A stretch of DNA of 64,000 nucleotides from a virus, in the IMG/VR virus record IMGVR_UViG_3300044568_003751, positions 25,312 to 89,311 of that record, one strand, 5' to 3'. The position numbers and the translations under genes were made by a program. This document shows positions 1 to 8,809 of the stretch, piece after piece. The notes under the pieces are model-generated. The model made no database searches, was not told the origin of the DNA, and saw only the letters and a list, made by a program, of their open reading frames with translations. How positions within the stretch are numbered: the first letter of the stretch is position 1; each line of letters begins with the position of its first letter.

Positions 1-1037
1 CCATGAAGCAACTACGTGATAGTATGTTGAGTGAAACGCCACATGCGGCTTGCATACGCTGTTATGAACAAGAACAGTCGGGATTCTTTTCGGGACGTAA
101 ATCGGCTAACAAACACCACGGGCATCACATAAAAAAACTGGAAACAAACCCATTTGAAATGACCTACTGGGATATTCGTTTTAGTAACTTGTGTAACTTG
201 AAATGTAGATCTTGCGGGCATATCTTTAGTTCGCAATGGTATCAGGACCAGGCAAAACTAGCAGGACCAGAATGGAAGGATCGCAATAGTGTGCTAAACT
301 ATGCAGGTCGTACAGAAACAGACATGTGGACACAATTAGAGCCCCATTTGGACTATGTGGAACAGATTTACTTTGCAGGTGGTGAGCCATTGTTAATGGA
401 AGAACACTACCGCATTCTGGAAGAACTGGTAAAACGCAAACGTTTTGATGTACGACTAATCTACAACACCAACTTCACGCACACAGACCTTAAAGGCCGG
501 AGCGTATTTGAGTATTGGCGACAGTTTAACAGTGTAGCAGTGGGTGCCAGCCTAGATGGTATGGGACACCCTGCTGAATATATTAGAAAAGGCACCCGAT
601 GGTATGACGTTGTTCAGAATCGTCATAGAATGATTGCAACATGCCCCGACGTGGACTTTTATATCAGCCCCACACTCAGCATAATGAATGCTTGGCACCT
701 GCCAGACTTTCACAAGGAGTGGGTCTCTGCTGGATTAATTCGCGCACAGGATTTAAATGTAAATATACTGCAAGATCCTGCACACTATCGTATAGACATT
801 GCTCCTGCAGAATATAAACAACGCCTGGAAGAAAAGTATTTGAAACACCTATCCTGGATGAGCGACAGAGATCCGCTACAACGTGCCACACAAGGGTTCC
901 GGAGCGCCATTGCCTTTATGAACGCAACAGATAATACCCAACTAATAGATACATTCTGGCGCAAGACACATGAATTAGATGATATTAGAAATGAATCGTG
1001 GTCACATGCATTACCAGAATTGGCCGCATTAAAATGA
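1..1037 (+). CDS. Radical SAM protein, twitch/SPASM-like, 5' end outside window
   Basis: Radical SAM enzyme. The cluster-binding motif CNLKCRSC has Cys at residues 64, 68 and 71 counted from the first in-window ATG, and a GGEP motif follows at about residue 126. The next gene (1034-2251) carries a Cys-rich N-terminal segment (CxLPW, then CC) before the region where this frame begins. The ATG at position 3 therefore lies inside the homologous region, and the real start must be upstream of the window. The cysteine pair at residues 17 and 20 matches the auxiliary pair of its paralogues. It ends in an ATGA overlap with the next gene. The substrate is unknown; the neighbours suggest glycan or small-molecule modification. 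Confidence 0.85.
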   Translation, partial: MKQLRDSMLSETPHAACIRCYEQEQSGFFSGRKSANKHHGHHIKKLETNPFEMTYWDIRFSNLCNLKCRSCGHIFSSQWYQDQAKLAGPEWKDRNSVLNYAGRTETDMWTQLEPHLDYVEQIYFAGGEPLLMEEHYRILEELVKRKRFDVRLIYNTNFTHTDLKGRSVFEYWRQFNSVAVGASLDGMGHPAEYIRKGTRWYDVVQNRHRMIATCPDVDFYISPTLSIMNAWHLPDFHKEWVSAGLIRAQDLNVNILQDPAHYRIDIAPAEYKQRLEEKYLKHLSWMSDRDPLQRATQGFRSAIAFMNATDNTQLIDTFWRKTHELDDIRNESWSHALPELAALK

Positions 1038-2251
1038 ATTTACCACAAGACAAATTTTGCGTGTTGCCCTGGATCAGCCTAGAAGCCTCACCTGTAGGAA
1101 CTGTGCGTCCATGTTGCTTGGCCGATGACGAGATACTAGATGATGCAGGCCGCAAGTTTGAATTAAGTACGGCTAACTTTCGAGACATACAAAACTCCGA
1201 TCACATGCGTCAACTACGCCAACAGTTCTTGGACAGCGAACAGCCACAAACATGCCGTAAATGCTGGTCAGAAGAACGTGCTGGTCGTACTAGCAAACGT
1301 ATGCACACACTAGACAGACTCAAGCACATGGGCATCGGGTCAGAATTCACAGCAGATGCCAAGCCACTCATGTTCTTGGATCTCAAACTGGGCAATATAT
1401 GTAATCTTAAATGTCGCATATGCGGGTCATGGTCATCAAGTCAATTTGCCGCAGAAGATATTGCACAACTACCCCGGGACGAACAGAAAAAGTCACACGC
1501 TTACACAATGCTACGGGCCGGTGCATGGCCCAGAGAAAATGATCAATTCTGGTCGGAAATAGACAATCATTTAAATGACATACGCTATATAGAATTCACC
1601 GGCGGTGAACCATTCTTGATTGACGAGCATTTTGATATGCTACAGGGCATGGTGGATCGTGGTATTGCTGATCAAGTTGAAATTCATTACAACACCAATG
1701 GCACACAATATCCCCAACGTGGGGAACAGATTTGGCGTCATTTCCGCAAGGTAGAAATTGCATTCTCTATAGATGACACAGGTGAGCGTTTTGAATATCA
1801 GCGTTCAAATGCTGAGTGGAAGCTGGTATGTGAGAACATGGATCGTTTCCGTGACTTGAAAGAAATACACGCTAATATTCATTTGCAAATCTGCACCACA
1901 GTAAATGTGTTTAACATTCGCTACATAGATCAATTGGCTGTGTGGCTGGACCGCAATACCAACAGCTTTGAATTTGTGTATTGGAATGTCATGCATGACG
2001 CTTGGTATTTCTCCGTTGCTACCCTGCCTGACACGGCCAAACTAGCACTGACCCAACATTTGTCAACAGCAGCCATTCCCCCGCGTTGGCAAGGGGAGTT
2101 TGCTAGGATTGTGGACTTTATGAATGGCGGCGCAAGCACAGATGGATTTATGTTACGCATGAAAATACAGGATCTAGATCTCAAAAGAAATACTGACTTC
2201 GCAATTAGTTGTCCTGAAATGGCTGAATTAATTGAATACAGCAGGTGTTAG
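1034..2251 (+). CDS. Radical SAM protein, twitch/SPASM-like
   Basis: 405-aa radical SAM enzyme, start chosen at the ATG of the ATGA overlap with the previous stop. An N-terminal CVLPW (Cys 9) and CC pair (27-28), then CRKC (74-77), precede the SAM-binding [4Fe-4S] motif CNLKCRIC (Cys 123, 127, 130) and a GGEPF motif near residue 187. Cys-rich flanks on a radical SAM core are typical of SPASM/twitch proteins, which bind extra Fe-S clusters. It is paralogous to the genes at 1-1037, 3254-4543 and 22048-23187. Substrate not known. Confidence 0.88.
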   Translation: MNLPQDKFCVLPWISLEASPVGTVRPCCLADDEILDDAGRKFELSTANFRDIQNSDHMRQLRQQFLDSEQPQTCRKCWSEERAGRTSKRMHTLDRLKHMGIGSEFTADAKPLMFLDLKLGNICNLKCRICGSWSSSQFAAEDIAQLPRDEQKKSHAYTMLRAGAWPRENDQFWSEIDNHLNDIRYIEFTGGEPFLIDEHFDMLQGMVDRGIADQVEIHYNTNGTQYPQRGEQIWRHFRKVEIAFSIDDTGERFEYQRSNAEWKLVCENMDRFRDLKEIHANIHLQICTTVNVFNIRYIDQLAVWLDRNTNSFEFVYWNVMHDAWYFSVATLPDTAKLALTQHLSTAAIPPRWQGEFARIVDFMNGGASTDGFMLRMKIQDLDLKRNTDFAISCPEMAELIEYSRC

Positions 2252-2307
2252 ATTAATTTTCGATCCCGATGATCACAAAATTGCTACATATAGAAGGAAA
2301 GATTTCA

Positions 2308-3267
2308 ATGAAAAAGATATTGGTATGCGGAGCAGGAGGATTTATTGGCACACACCTTGTGCGCAGCCTACGAGCACAGGGCCATCATGTGATAGGAGCA
2401 GATTTAAAATTTCCTGAGTTTTCAGTCACCGCCGCAAATGAATTCCGTCAAGTGGACCTGCGCAATCAACAGCTGGTTGCACAATTAATCACACAAGACA
2501 TAGATGAAATATATCAACTGGCCGCAGACATGGGCGGTGCTGGGTTTGTTAATACAGGTGATAATGATGCTGACATCATGTACAATTCTGCAACTATCAA
2601 TCTCAACGTTCTAAATGAAATGGTCAAGAAAGAAGTTAAAAAAATATTCTATACCAGCAGCGCCTGTGTCTACCCAGAGCACAATCAACTTGACCCCGAC
2701 AATCCCACGTGCTCAGAAGCTAGTGCATATCCTGCTGATCCTGATTCCGAATACGGCTGGGAAAAACTGTTCAGTGAACGTCTTTATGCCAGCTTTGCCC
2801 GAAACTATGGTATTGACACACGCATAGCCAGATTGCACAATGTGTTTGGTCCATTGGGTTCTTGGTCAGACGGCAGAGAAAAAGCGCCAGCTGCTTTGTG
2901 TCGCAAAGTGCTGGCCAGCACAGGCACAGTGGATGTATGGGGGCCAGGGCATCAAACACGAAGTTTTATGTACATAGATGAATGCATTGAAGGCATCCAC
3001 AGATTAATGGCCAGTGATTACACTCAACCCTTGAATATAGGTTCAGCCAGACTGATCAGCATCAATGAACTGGTTTACATGATTGGTGATCTTTGTGATA
3101 AAAAGATCATGATTAACAATGTCACAGGGCCACAAGGTGTAATGGGTCGAGTCAGCGACAACACACAAATTCGGCGTGTGTTGGGCTGGGAACCTCCGGA
3201 CAGCCTTGAATCGGGGCTGGAACAAACATTAAAATGGATTGCTCAACAAAGCTATGCGCAAGCCTGA
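2308..3267 (+). CDS. NAD-dependent epimerase, GDP-mannose 3,5-epimerase-like
   Basis: 319-aa extended short-chain dehydrogenase/reductase. The ATG at 2308 is preceded by an AGAAGGAAAG ribosome site, so the longer frame start is not used. A Rossmann glycine motif GAGGFIG lies at residues 8-14. LAADMGGAGF near 71-80 and SSACVYP near 117-123 (Cys 120) resemble GDP-mannose 3,5-epimerases, and the catalytic YxxxK is Tyr149-Lys153. It probably makes a nucleotide sugar for the glycan cluster. It overlaps the next gene by 14 bp. Confidence 0.85.
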   Translation: MKKILVCGAGGFIGTHLVRSLRAQGHHVIGADLKFPEFSVTAANEFRQVDLRNQQLVAQLITQDIDEIYQLAADMGGAGFVNTGDNDADIMYNSATINLNVLNEMVKKEVKKIFYTSSACVYPEHNQLDPDNPTCSEASAYPADPDSEYGWEKLFSERLYASFARNYGIDTRIARLHNVFGPLGSWSDGREKAPAALCRKVLASTGTVDVWGPGHQTRSFMYIDECIEGIHRLMASDYTQPLNIGSARLISINELVYMIGDLCDKKIMINNVTGPQGVMGRVSDNTQIRRVLGWEPPDSLESGLEQTLKWIAQQSYAQA

Positions 3268-4543
3268 TACCATGTGTCTTGCACCCTGGGTGCATACCTA
3301 TCTTTCACCGCAGACTGAGCGCAGAATGTGTTGTGCGTCACGGGAACCTGCGCAGAATTTTGAACAGTACATAGATACTGCCGCAGGCACAGGGCGATAT
3401 ATACCCGTGACTCTTGAGGCGCACTGGAATTCAGAACACATGCGATCAGTACGGCGGCGCATGATGGCCGGAGAAACACTACCAGAATGTGAGGTTTGTA
3501 ATGACCGGTTACTCAATGTATCCGTATACCGCGATTATTTTTGGCACCTGTTCCAGGGAAGACTTGATCAAATATGGGATAACACTGAACCAGATGGATC
3601 GACTCATATGCGCCCTGTTTCATGGGATTATAGGTTTTCAAACCTGTGCAATTTCAAATGTAGAACCTGTGGCGACATGCTGTCCAGCGCCTGGGAGAGT
3701 GAACAAAAGCAGAACAACATGGTTGACTGGGCTAATCCTAAAAACAATTGGATGCGAAACGATATACGTGCCGAAATCTCACATTTTCAGGATAGTCAAA
3801 TTGAAGCCGAATTCAGTTCAGCTGTTGAGCAACACAGAGTAGAAGAAATATACTGGGTGGGTGGCGAACCCCTGATGTACGAACAGCACTGGCGTTACAT
3901 GAAACGAATCGTAGAACTAGGAGACGGGGGGAAATTATATGCTAGATACAATACTAATCTTAGCCGCGTACACTATCGCGGCATTGATCTTTTTGACGAT
4001 ATTCTCAGTCATGTTCGGGACTGGCAAATATGTGCTAGCCTGGATGGAACTGACCACATTGGGGAATATATTCGTACAGGATTGGATTATGCACAGTTCA
4101 AGCGTAATTTTGAACACGGACTACAGTACGCAACAAATGCCAGACAAATGCGTATTGATTTTACACTCACTTTGCCCGGAATGTTCGAAACGGATGCAAT
4201 ACAACAATTGGCAAAACAGTTTGGAGTAGAACTGCTGGCCAAGGTTATCTTCAGTTTCTCACCAGATATTATCTTGAGTCCTTTAGCATTACCTAGACAC
4301 ATACTAGATTCATGGATCGACGAACTAGCAGGCCGCTCCGCAGGTGCCATGCGTGATGTACTGTTACAATTAAAGACCCGGCCCACATTTGAGGAACAAT
4401 GGCCGGATCAATATCGTGCAGGGCTTGCAAAAGGCAAAGCCCGTGTGTTACAACTAGAACAAATAAGAACACAGTCAGTAACAATGACAGATATCCTGGG
4501 CAGCCGTCCAGAAGTACTAGAATGGTGGATGAAAATTGCTTGA
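3254..4543 (+). CDS. Radical SAM protein, twitch/SPASM-like
   Basis: 429 aa. Start taken at ATG 3254 (MRKPDTMCLAPW), which places the conserved CLAPW motif at the N-terminus as in its paralogues. Cys 26-27 and CEVC (79-82) are putative auxiliary cluster ligands. CNFKCRTC (Cys 132, 136, 139) is the SAM cluster motif and VGGEPL follows near residue 200. Third radical SAM gene in the first 4.5 kb. Lies between an epimerase and an unknown gene, with overlaps at both ends, so it is probably co-transcribed. Confidence 0.87.
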   Translation: MRKPDTMCLAPWVHTYLSPQTERRMCCASREPAQNFEQYIDTAAGTGRYIPVTLEAHWNSEHMRSVRRRMMAGETLPECEVCNDRLLNVSVYRDYFWHLFQGRLDQIWDNTEPDGSTHMRPVSWDYRFSNLCNFKCRTCGDMLSSAWESEQKQNNMVDWANPKNNWMRNDIRAEISHFQDSQIEAEFSSAVEQHRVEEIYWVGGEPLMYEQHWRYMKRIVELGDGGKLYARYNTNLSRVHYRGIDLFDDILSHVRDWQICASLDGTDHIGEYIRTGLDYAQFKRNFEHGLQYATNARQMRIDFTLTLPGMFETDAIQQLAKQFGVELLAKVIFSFSPDIILSPLALPRHILDSWIDELAGRSAGAMRDVLLQLKTRPTFEEQWPDQYRAGLAKGKARVLQLEQIRTQSVTMTDILGSRPEVLEWWMKIA

Positions 4544-5573
4544 TACGATTGAAATAGATCTACGCAGTCAAGATAACAAAGTCTTAACTGTGTACATAGA
4601 TGTGGAAGACAACAGTTTAAGTCGTAAATGGCTCACAGCATTAAATGATATTGTTCATAATAATCTGCACTTAGAAAAGAACTACTGCTGGTTAGGCTGG
4701 ACAGAAAGTGCAAGAAACGCAGAGTATTTGTGTATACAGATCAATAGATCAATTAATGCCATTAATGCCAGCACGTTGGATTATCGCATTCAAGACTTCT
4801 TTAGCCCTGGCACAGTGATTCAAGCTGATCTAGACATTGATCATGCACGAATGAATCAACTGCACAGATACTTTGAAGATCTTCAGGGCACAGCAGGTGC
4901 CATGAGCTCGCACTACACAGCCGCAGATGATCACACACGTTGGCACATACGTCAATTGAACCTGTTGTGTCACGAACTAGAAAGTCTTGTGTTAAGTATG
5001 CGTAAGGCCGTGCAGGCACCGGAATGGCGTAGACCGTCGCAATTGATGTGCTGGTTACAGGCGCCACGCTATGAACTGGATGAACAAGACTTAGAGTTGT
5101 TTGGCATCGATACTATTAATCGTAGTTTGGGCGGTGTGTATGTGGGAGTTAATAAAGCAGTGGGCAAGCATCATTGGGAAGTGTTCTGTGACGAAGGCAG
5201 AGATTCGCGAATTGGCGAACTTGTTACCTCAGGACTACGCACACAGACTCAGGCCGCTGCGGACTTTGACATTGAATGGGCACGTGATCCCGGCGCATAC
5301 CCGTGGCAAATCACGCAGTTGGCCGAATTTCGTGAATGGCTTGCCAGGAATGGATTCAACCCAGATGATCCCGGCCTCACAATTGGTCACCCGCAGGTGG
5401 GGCAGGTTGATCTTGAAAGGTCATTTGGTACAACCAATTACCAAACAATCTGGGCACAACTAGCACAACACATGGATGTGTACTCAATTCGCACTTCAAG
5501 TGCTGGTGCTATATACAACTACAGTTGGAGTGATCCAGACTATGATCTACAACAAATTAAGGAATTAAAATGA
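4536..5573 (+). CDS. Conserved hypothetical protein next to carbamoyltransferase
   Basis: 345 aa, not assigned to a family. The frame opens at a TTG overlapping the previous stop (TTGCTTGA), with GGTGG about 10 nt upstream, so the start is likely but non-ATG. Soluble, acidic and rich in Trp and Tyr; no membrane segment or clear motif. It ends with an ATGA overlap into a 33-codon gene and then the carbamoyltransferase. The tight coupling suggests a role in the same modification pathway. Confidence 0.7.
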   Translation: MLDTIEIDLRSQDNKVLTVYIDVEDNSLSRKWLTALNDIVHNNLHLEKNYCWLGWTESARNAEYLCIQINRSINAINASTLDYRIQDFFSPGTVIQADLDIDHARMNQLHRYFEDLQGTAGAMSSHYTAADDHTRWHIRQLNLLCHELESLVLSMRKAVQAPEWRRPSQLMCWLQAPRYELDEQDLELFGIDTINRSLGGVYVGVNKAVGKHHWEVFCDEGRDSRIGELVTSGLRTQTQAAADFDIEWARDPGAYPWQITQLAEFREWLARNGFNPDDPGLTIGHPQVGQVDLERSFGTTNYQTIWAQLAQHMDVYSIRTSSAGAIYNYSWSDPDYDLQQIKELK

Positions 5574-5671
5574 AATGGATTCGCAGACTTTGGGATAGAA
5601 TTACGCTAGAATATCGTTATCGTAAAAAATTAAAAGAACTACGCAAACGAGATCCTTTTATCTACAAATGA
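5570..5671 (+). CDS. 33-aa basic small protein
   Basis: A 33-codon gene that exactly fills the gap between two larger genes, with ATGA overlaps at both ends (5570-5573 and 5668-5671). The product is very basic (Arg/Lys-rich, predicted helix) and ends RKRDPFIYK. The exact double overlap argues that it is translated. Function unknown; it might be a partner of the carbamoyltransferase that follows. Confidence 0.65.
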   Translation: MKWIRRLWDRITLEYRYRKKLKELRKRDPFIYK

Positions 5672-7146
5672 ATATTCTTGGTATCTCTGCAGGCTTTCAT
5701 GATGCCGCTGCCACAGTTGTCTCACCTGACGGGGAGATACTGTTTGCTGCACATTCTGAGCGTTATAGCAAAAAGAAAAACGACGCTGACTTTTGTCAGG
5801 GCTTGCTAGACGAAATTCTTGAATATGGTCCTGAAACAGTTGCGTACTATGAACGCCCTTGGGCAAAACAAGCAAGACAATGGTACGCAGGCCAAGGCGT
5901 TGAATGGGACAAACTAACAACAAAACAAATATTACGTAAACAGTTGGGCGGACAAATTGAACCTGAGCGGGTACACAGTTACAATCACCATTTATCGCAT
6001 GCGGCCGCGGGCTTTCAAACCAGCCCGTTTGAACGTGCCACAGTGGTGGTAATAGATGCAATAGGTGAATGGGATACCGTCAGTATCTGGGGTGCCGAAT
6101 ATGATTCAAAAGGTCGGGCACAGTACAAGAGATTATGGCGTCAGATTTATCCACACTCAATTGGGCTGTTCTACAGTGCAGTGACCAGCCGCATTGGCCT
6201 ACACCCACTGGACGAAGAATACATCACCATGGGCATGGCAGCCTGGGGACGCAACACCTGGTATCATGACATGCGTGAACATGTTATTGCTAGTGAACGT
6301 GATCTTGAACTGCGACACAACTTTCACACAGGCATGAGCGCAGAGTTCTTGGTAGGCGCCAGTAATGAAAACATTGCAGCCGCTGGGCAGTTGGTAGCAG
6401 AAGATCTTATTCGACAAGTAATGATTCGCGCTAGAAACCTAGGTTTTAATTCAAATCTGGTATATATGGGTGGGGTGGCATTGAATTGCACAGCCAACCG
6501 AATGCTAGGAGATTACTTTGAAAATATATGGATTATGCCTTGTCCCGGTGATGCTGGTAGCAGTCTCGGTTGTGCCGCTTTGGCTCTTGGGCGTAGAATT
6601 AACTGGCGCAACAGTTATCTGGGCCATTGCATTCCAGGTGTTTATCCTGTTAACCAGTTGCTGGATCGGCTTCTTGGTGACAAAATTGTCGGAGTGGCAT
6701 CAGGCAGAGCCGAGTTTGGCCCCCGCGCACTCGGAAACCGTAGCCTCCTTGCAGATCCTAGAGGCAGCGAGATCAAGGAGAAAGTAAATGCGATCAAACG
6801 TAGACAACAGTTTAGGCCGTTTGCCCCGGTCATACTGGCTGAGGTGGCTGATGACTATTTTGATATGCCAGTGGGTTGGCATCATAGTCCTTATATGCAG
6901 TCAGTCGCTAGGTGTCGCCAGCCTAGCCTTACTCCTGCTGTATGTCATGTTGATGGTACCAGCCGAGTACAGACTGTGGCGAAAGATGGATCAGGCATAA
7001 GAGAACTACTAGAAAAATGGTATGTGCTAACAGGATGCCCTATGTTGTTAAACACGTCATTAAACATACGTGGAGAACCCATGGTCAATGATCGAGCAGA
7101 TGCCGATCGTTTTGAACAGTTATACAGCGTTAAGGTTTGCAGTTAA
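5668..7146 (+). CDS. NodU/CmcH-family carbamoyltransferase
   Basis: 492-aa O-carbamoyltransferase, transferring carbamoyl from carbamoyl phosphate via carbamoyl-AMP. The N-terminal ASKHA fold starts GISAGFHDAA (5-14), with the His-rich HHLSHAAAGF near 107-116 and MGGVALNC near 270. The C-terminal YrdC-like domain carries EFGPRALGNRS near 350. Length is a little below that of typical NodU (about 550). In this setting the acceptor is probably a sugar hydroxyl. Followed by a methyltransferase with a 1-nt overlap. Confidence 0.92.
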   Translation: MNILGISAGFHDAAATVVSPDGEILFAAHSERYSKKKNDADFCQGLLDEILEYGPETVAYYERPWAKQARQWYAGQGVEWDKLTTKQILRKQLGGQIEPERVHSYNHHLSHAAAGFQTSPFERATVVVIDAIGEWDTVSIWGAEYDSKGRAQYKRLWRQIYPHSIGLFYSAVTSRIGLHPLDEEYITMGMAAWGRNTWYHDMREHVIASERDLELRHNFHTGMSAEFLVGASNENIAAAGQLVAEDLIRQVMIRARNLGFNSNLVYMGGVALNCTANRMLGDYFENIWIMPCPGDAGSSLGCAALALGRRINWRNSYLGHCIPGVYPVNQLLDRLLGDKIVGVASGRAEFGPRALGNRSLLADPRGSEIKEKVNAIKRRQQFRPFAPVILAEVADDYFDMPVGWHHSPYMQSVARCRQPSLTPAVCHVDGTSRVQTVAKDGSGIRELLEKWYVLTGCPMLLNTSLNIRGEPMVNDRADADRFEQLYSVKVCS

Positions 7147-7775
7147 TGGATTACAAAAAATTTAAATCATTTGAAAAAAGAGCACTGGACACAGTGTACA
7201 CTGAAGTTCCTGGAGGATTTCATGATGATATTATTCCAGAGATAACTCAAAGATTTTTACTTGAATTCAATCTAGACCCACAATGCAAAATTCTTGATAT
7301 TGGGTGTGGTCCGGGAATTTTTATAAAGTCGGCCCAGTCCATGGGATACAACAACGTGACTGGAGTAACACTAAGCACACAAGATGTTGATGCATGTATT
7401 TCACAAGGATTTGATGTGATACATGCCAGCATGACTGATTTGCCCATTGAGGATGCCAGTGTTGATTTTATATGGTGTAGGCACGCACTAGAACACAGTC
7501 CGTATCCATTGTTCACCTTGTTTGAATTTCATCGTGTGTTAAAACCCGATGGGCAAGTGTTTATTGAAGTTCCTGCTCCGGGCAACGAACGTGTATACAT
7601 TCATGAGTTCAACCCTAATCATTACAGCATTTTAGGTGATCGAATGTGGCAAGGATTGTTTAACAAAGCCAATTTTGAATTGGTCCAGGATTGGGTGTAT
7701 GATATCAATTTGTCGTTAGCGCACAAGATTGTCAACGAAAAATCTTATATGTTTGCACTTAGATCCAAGGGTTAA
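7146..7775 (+). CDS. Class I SAM-dependent methyltransferase
   Basis: 209-aa methyltransferase. ATG 7146 shares its A with the preceding TAA, and an AAGG lies 10 nt upstream; a TTG at 7137 is the alternative. Motif I is LDIGCGPG near residue 48, and DFIWCRHALEH is the motif IV region; the C-terminal half fits the Methyltransf_11 group. It runs into the convergent amidinotransferase gene with a 4-bp stop-to-stop overlap. Probably methylates an intermediate of this cluster. Confidence 0.85.
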   Translation: MDYKKFKSFEKRALDTVYTEVPGGFHDDIIPEITQRFLLEFNLDPQCKILDIGCGPGIFIKSAQSMGYNNVTGVTLSTQDVDACISQGFDVIHASMTDLPIEDASVDFIWCRHALEHSPYPLFTLFEFHRVLKPDGQVFIEVPAPGNERVYIHEFNPNHYSILGDRMWQGLFNKANFELVQDWVYDINLSLAHKIVNEKSYMFALRSKG

Positions 7776-8809
7776 AGATATGTTTCTAGTCCGCCCCGGC
7801 GACGGATGTCTTGTGTACAGCATGAGATGCCGCCATCCCAGAAGTAACTGTGACGCAGTTCCGAGATAATGGGTTCAATCCGGTGCCGACGACAGTAGTC
7901 AAACACTTCTCGGTTGTATGCACTGAAGATAACGTGGCTTTCGTCTAGTACCAAGCAGTTGACATCAAACACAGTTTCAGCCACAAAACCAGTCCACTTG
8001 CTTAGATATGTGTCTACAAACTGTGTGAACTCAGGTGTGGGTGTTTGTCCTTGCACATACCAAGCACCTGGTGATTGTTCGTACTTGAACTTGCCCACTT
8101 CCATTGCGGCCCAGATTGAGCTATCCCATATCTTGCATACGTCCCAACCAGGAAAGTCTCGAGCAAGATCCAAGTTAACATCGTGCTTGGAACTCAGCAA
8201 CACTCCGGGCTTGAGAATAGCAAACACAGCATCTCCATGGCCATCAGTGATGGCTTCATGGATGCGATATTCAGGACCCAGCACGTTGTCCACAATCCAG
8301 CGGGTCTGCTCGGGCTTTAGGAAGTCCGAATTGTCAAAGAACACATCACGGCCCACACGCACAATACAACTTGCACTCGCTTGGTTAAGGATACAGTTCT
8401 TATCCCAGCCCGTGGGGCCATGTGGATTGATAACAGTACCGCCCTGGGACTCGTACTCATTGCATAGTGAATCCAGTTCCTGCATGGCCAACACACGTAG
8501 CAGTTTGTCGCCTAGTGTGATTTGCCAGTCGCGTGGAGTTAATGGAGGAAGCGGAGCACCATTGCCGTGTATCTGTCCCCGGATAAACCGATCCCGGTCA
8601 GGTAGGTCAGGACGACGTACTCGGGCACCTGACTTTTCTATTGTGCGTTGCAAGTTGGCAAGGTCTTCTTCAGTTTCCAAAAGGATTTGTTGTAGCTGAT
8701 TACGCACTTGTGCGTTCTCAATGAAGTCAAAATAATCTGGGCTGTACGCACGGCCGACTATGACTTCTTCAAGCGGTTGCCAACTTGTATAACTGTTAAT
8801 AGGATTCAT
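7772..8809 (-). CDS. Amidinotransferase (glycine amidinotransferase-like), copy 1
   Basis: 345-aa member of the guanidino-group modifying fold, start at ATG 8809 (MNPINSYTSW). The N-terminal LEEVIVGRAY is typical of arginine:glycine amidinotransferases. The family catalytic residues appear in DGHGDA (His) and in the C-terminal GGISCCTQDIRRRG (Cys). It would move an amidino group from arginine to an amine acceptor, or hydrolyse or deiminate a related substrate. A second copy lies at 41544-42593. It overlaps the upstream gene by 14 bp. Confidence 0.85.
   Translation of the reverse strand: MNPINSYTSWQPLEEVIVGRAYSPDYFDFIENAQVRNQLQQILLETEEDLANLQRTIEKSGARVRRPDLPDRDRFIRGQIHGNGAPLPPLTPRDWQITLGDKLLRVLAMQELDSLCNEYESQGGTVINPHGPTGWDKNCILNQASASCIVRVGRDVFFDNSDFLKPEQTRWIVDNVLGPEYRIHEAITDGHGDAVFAILKPGVLLSSKHDVNLDLARDFPGWDVCKIWDSSIWAAMEVGKFKYEQSPGAWYVQGQTPTPEFTQFVDTYLSKWTGFVAETVFDVNCLVLDESHVIFSAYNREVFDYCRRHRIEPIISELRHSYFWDGGISCCTQDIRRRGGLETYL

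Noticed and set aside
7914-8699. 261-codon plus-strand frame
   Set aside because: It is the antisense shadow of the amidinotransferase gene, whose catalytic motifs are on the minus strand.
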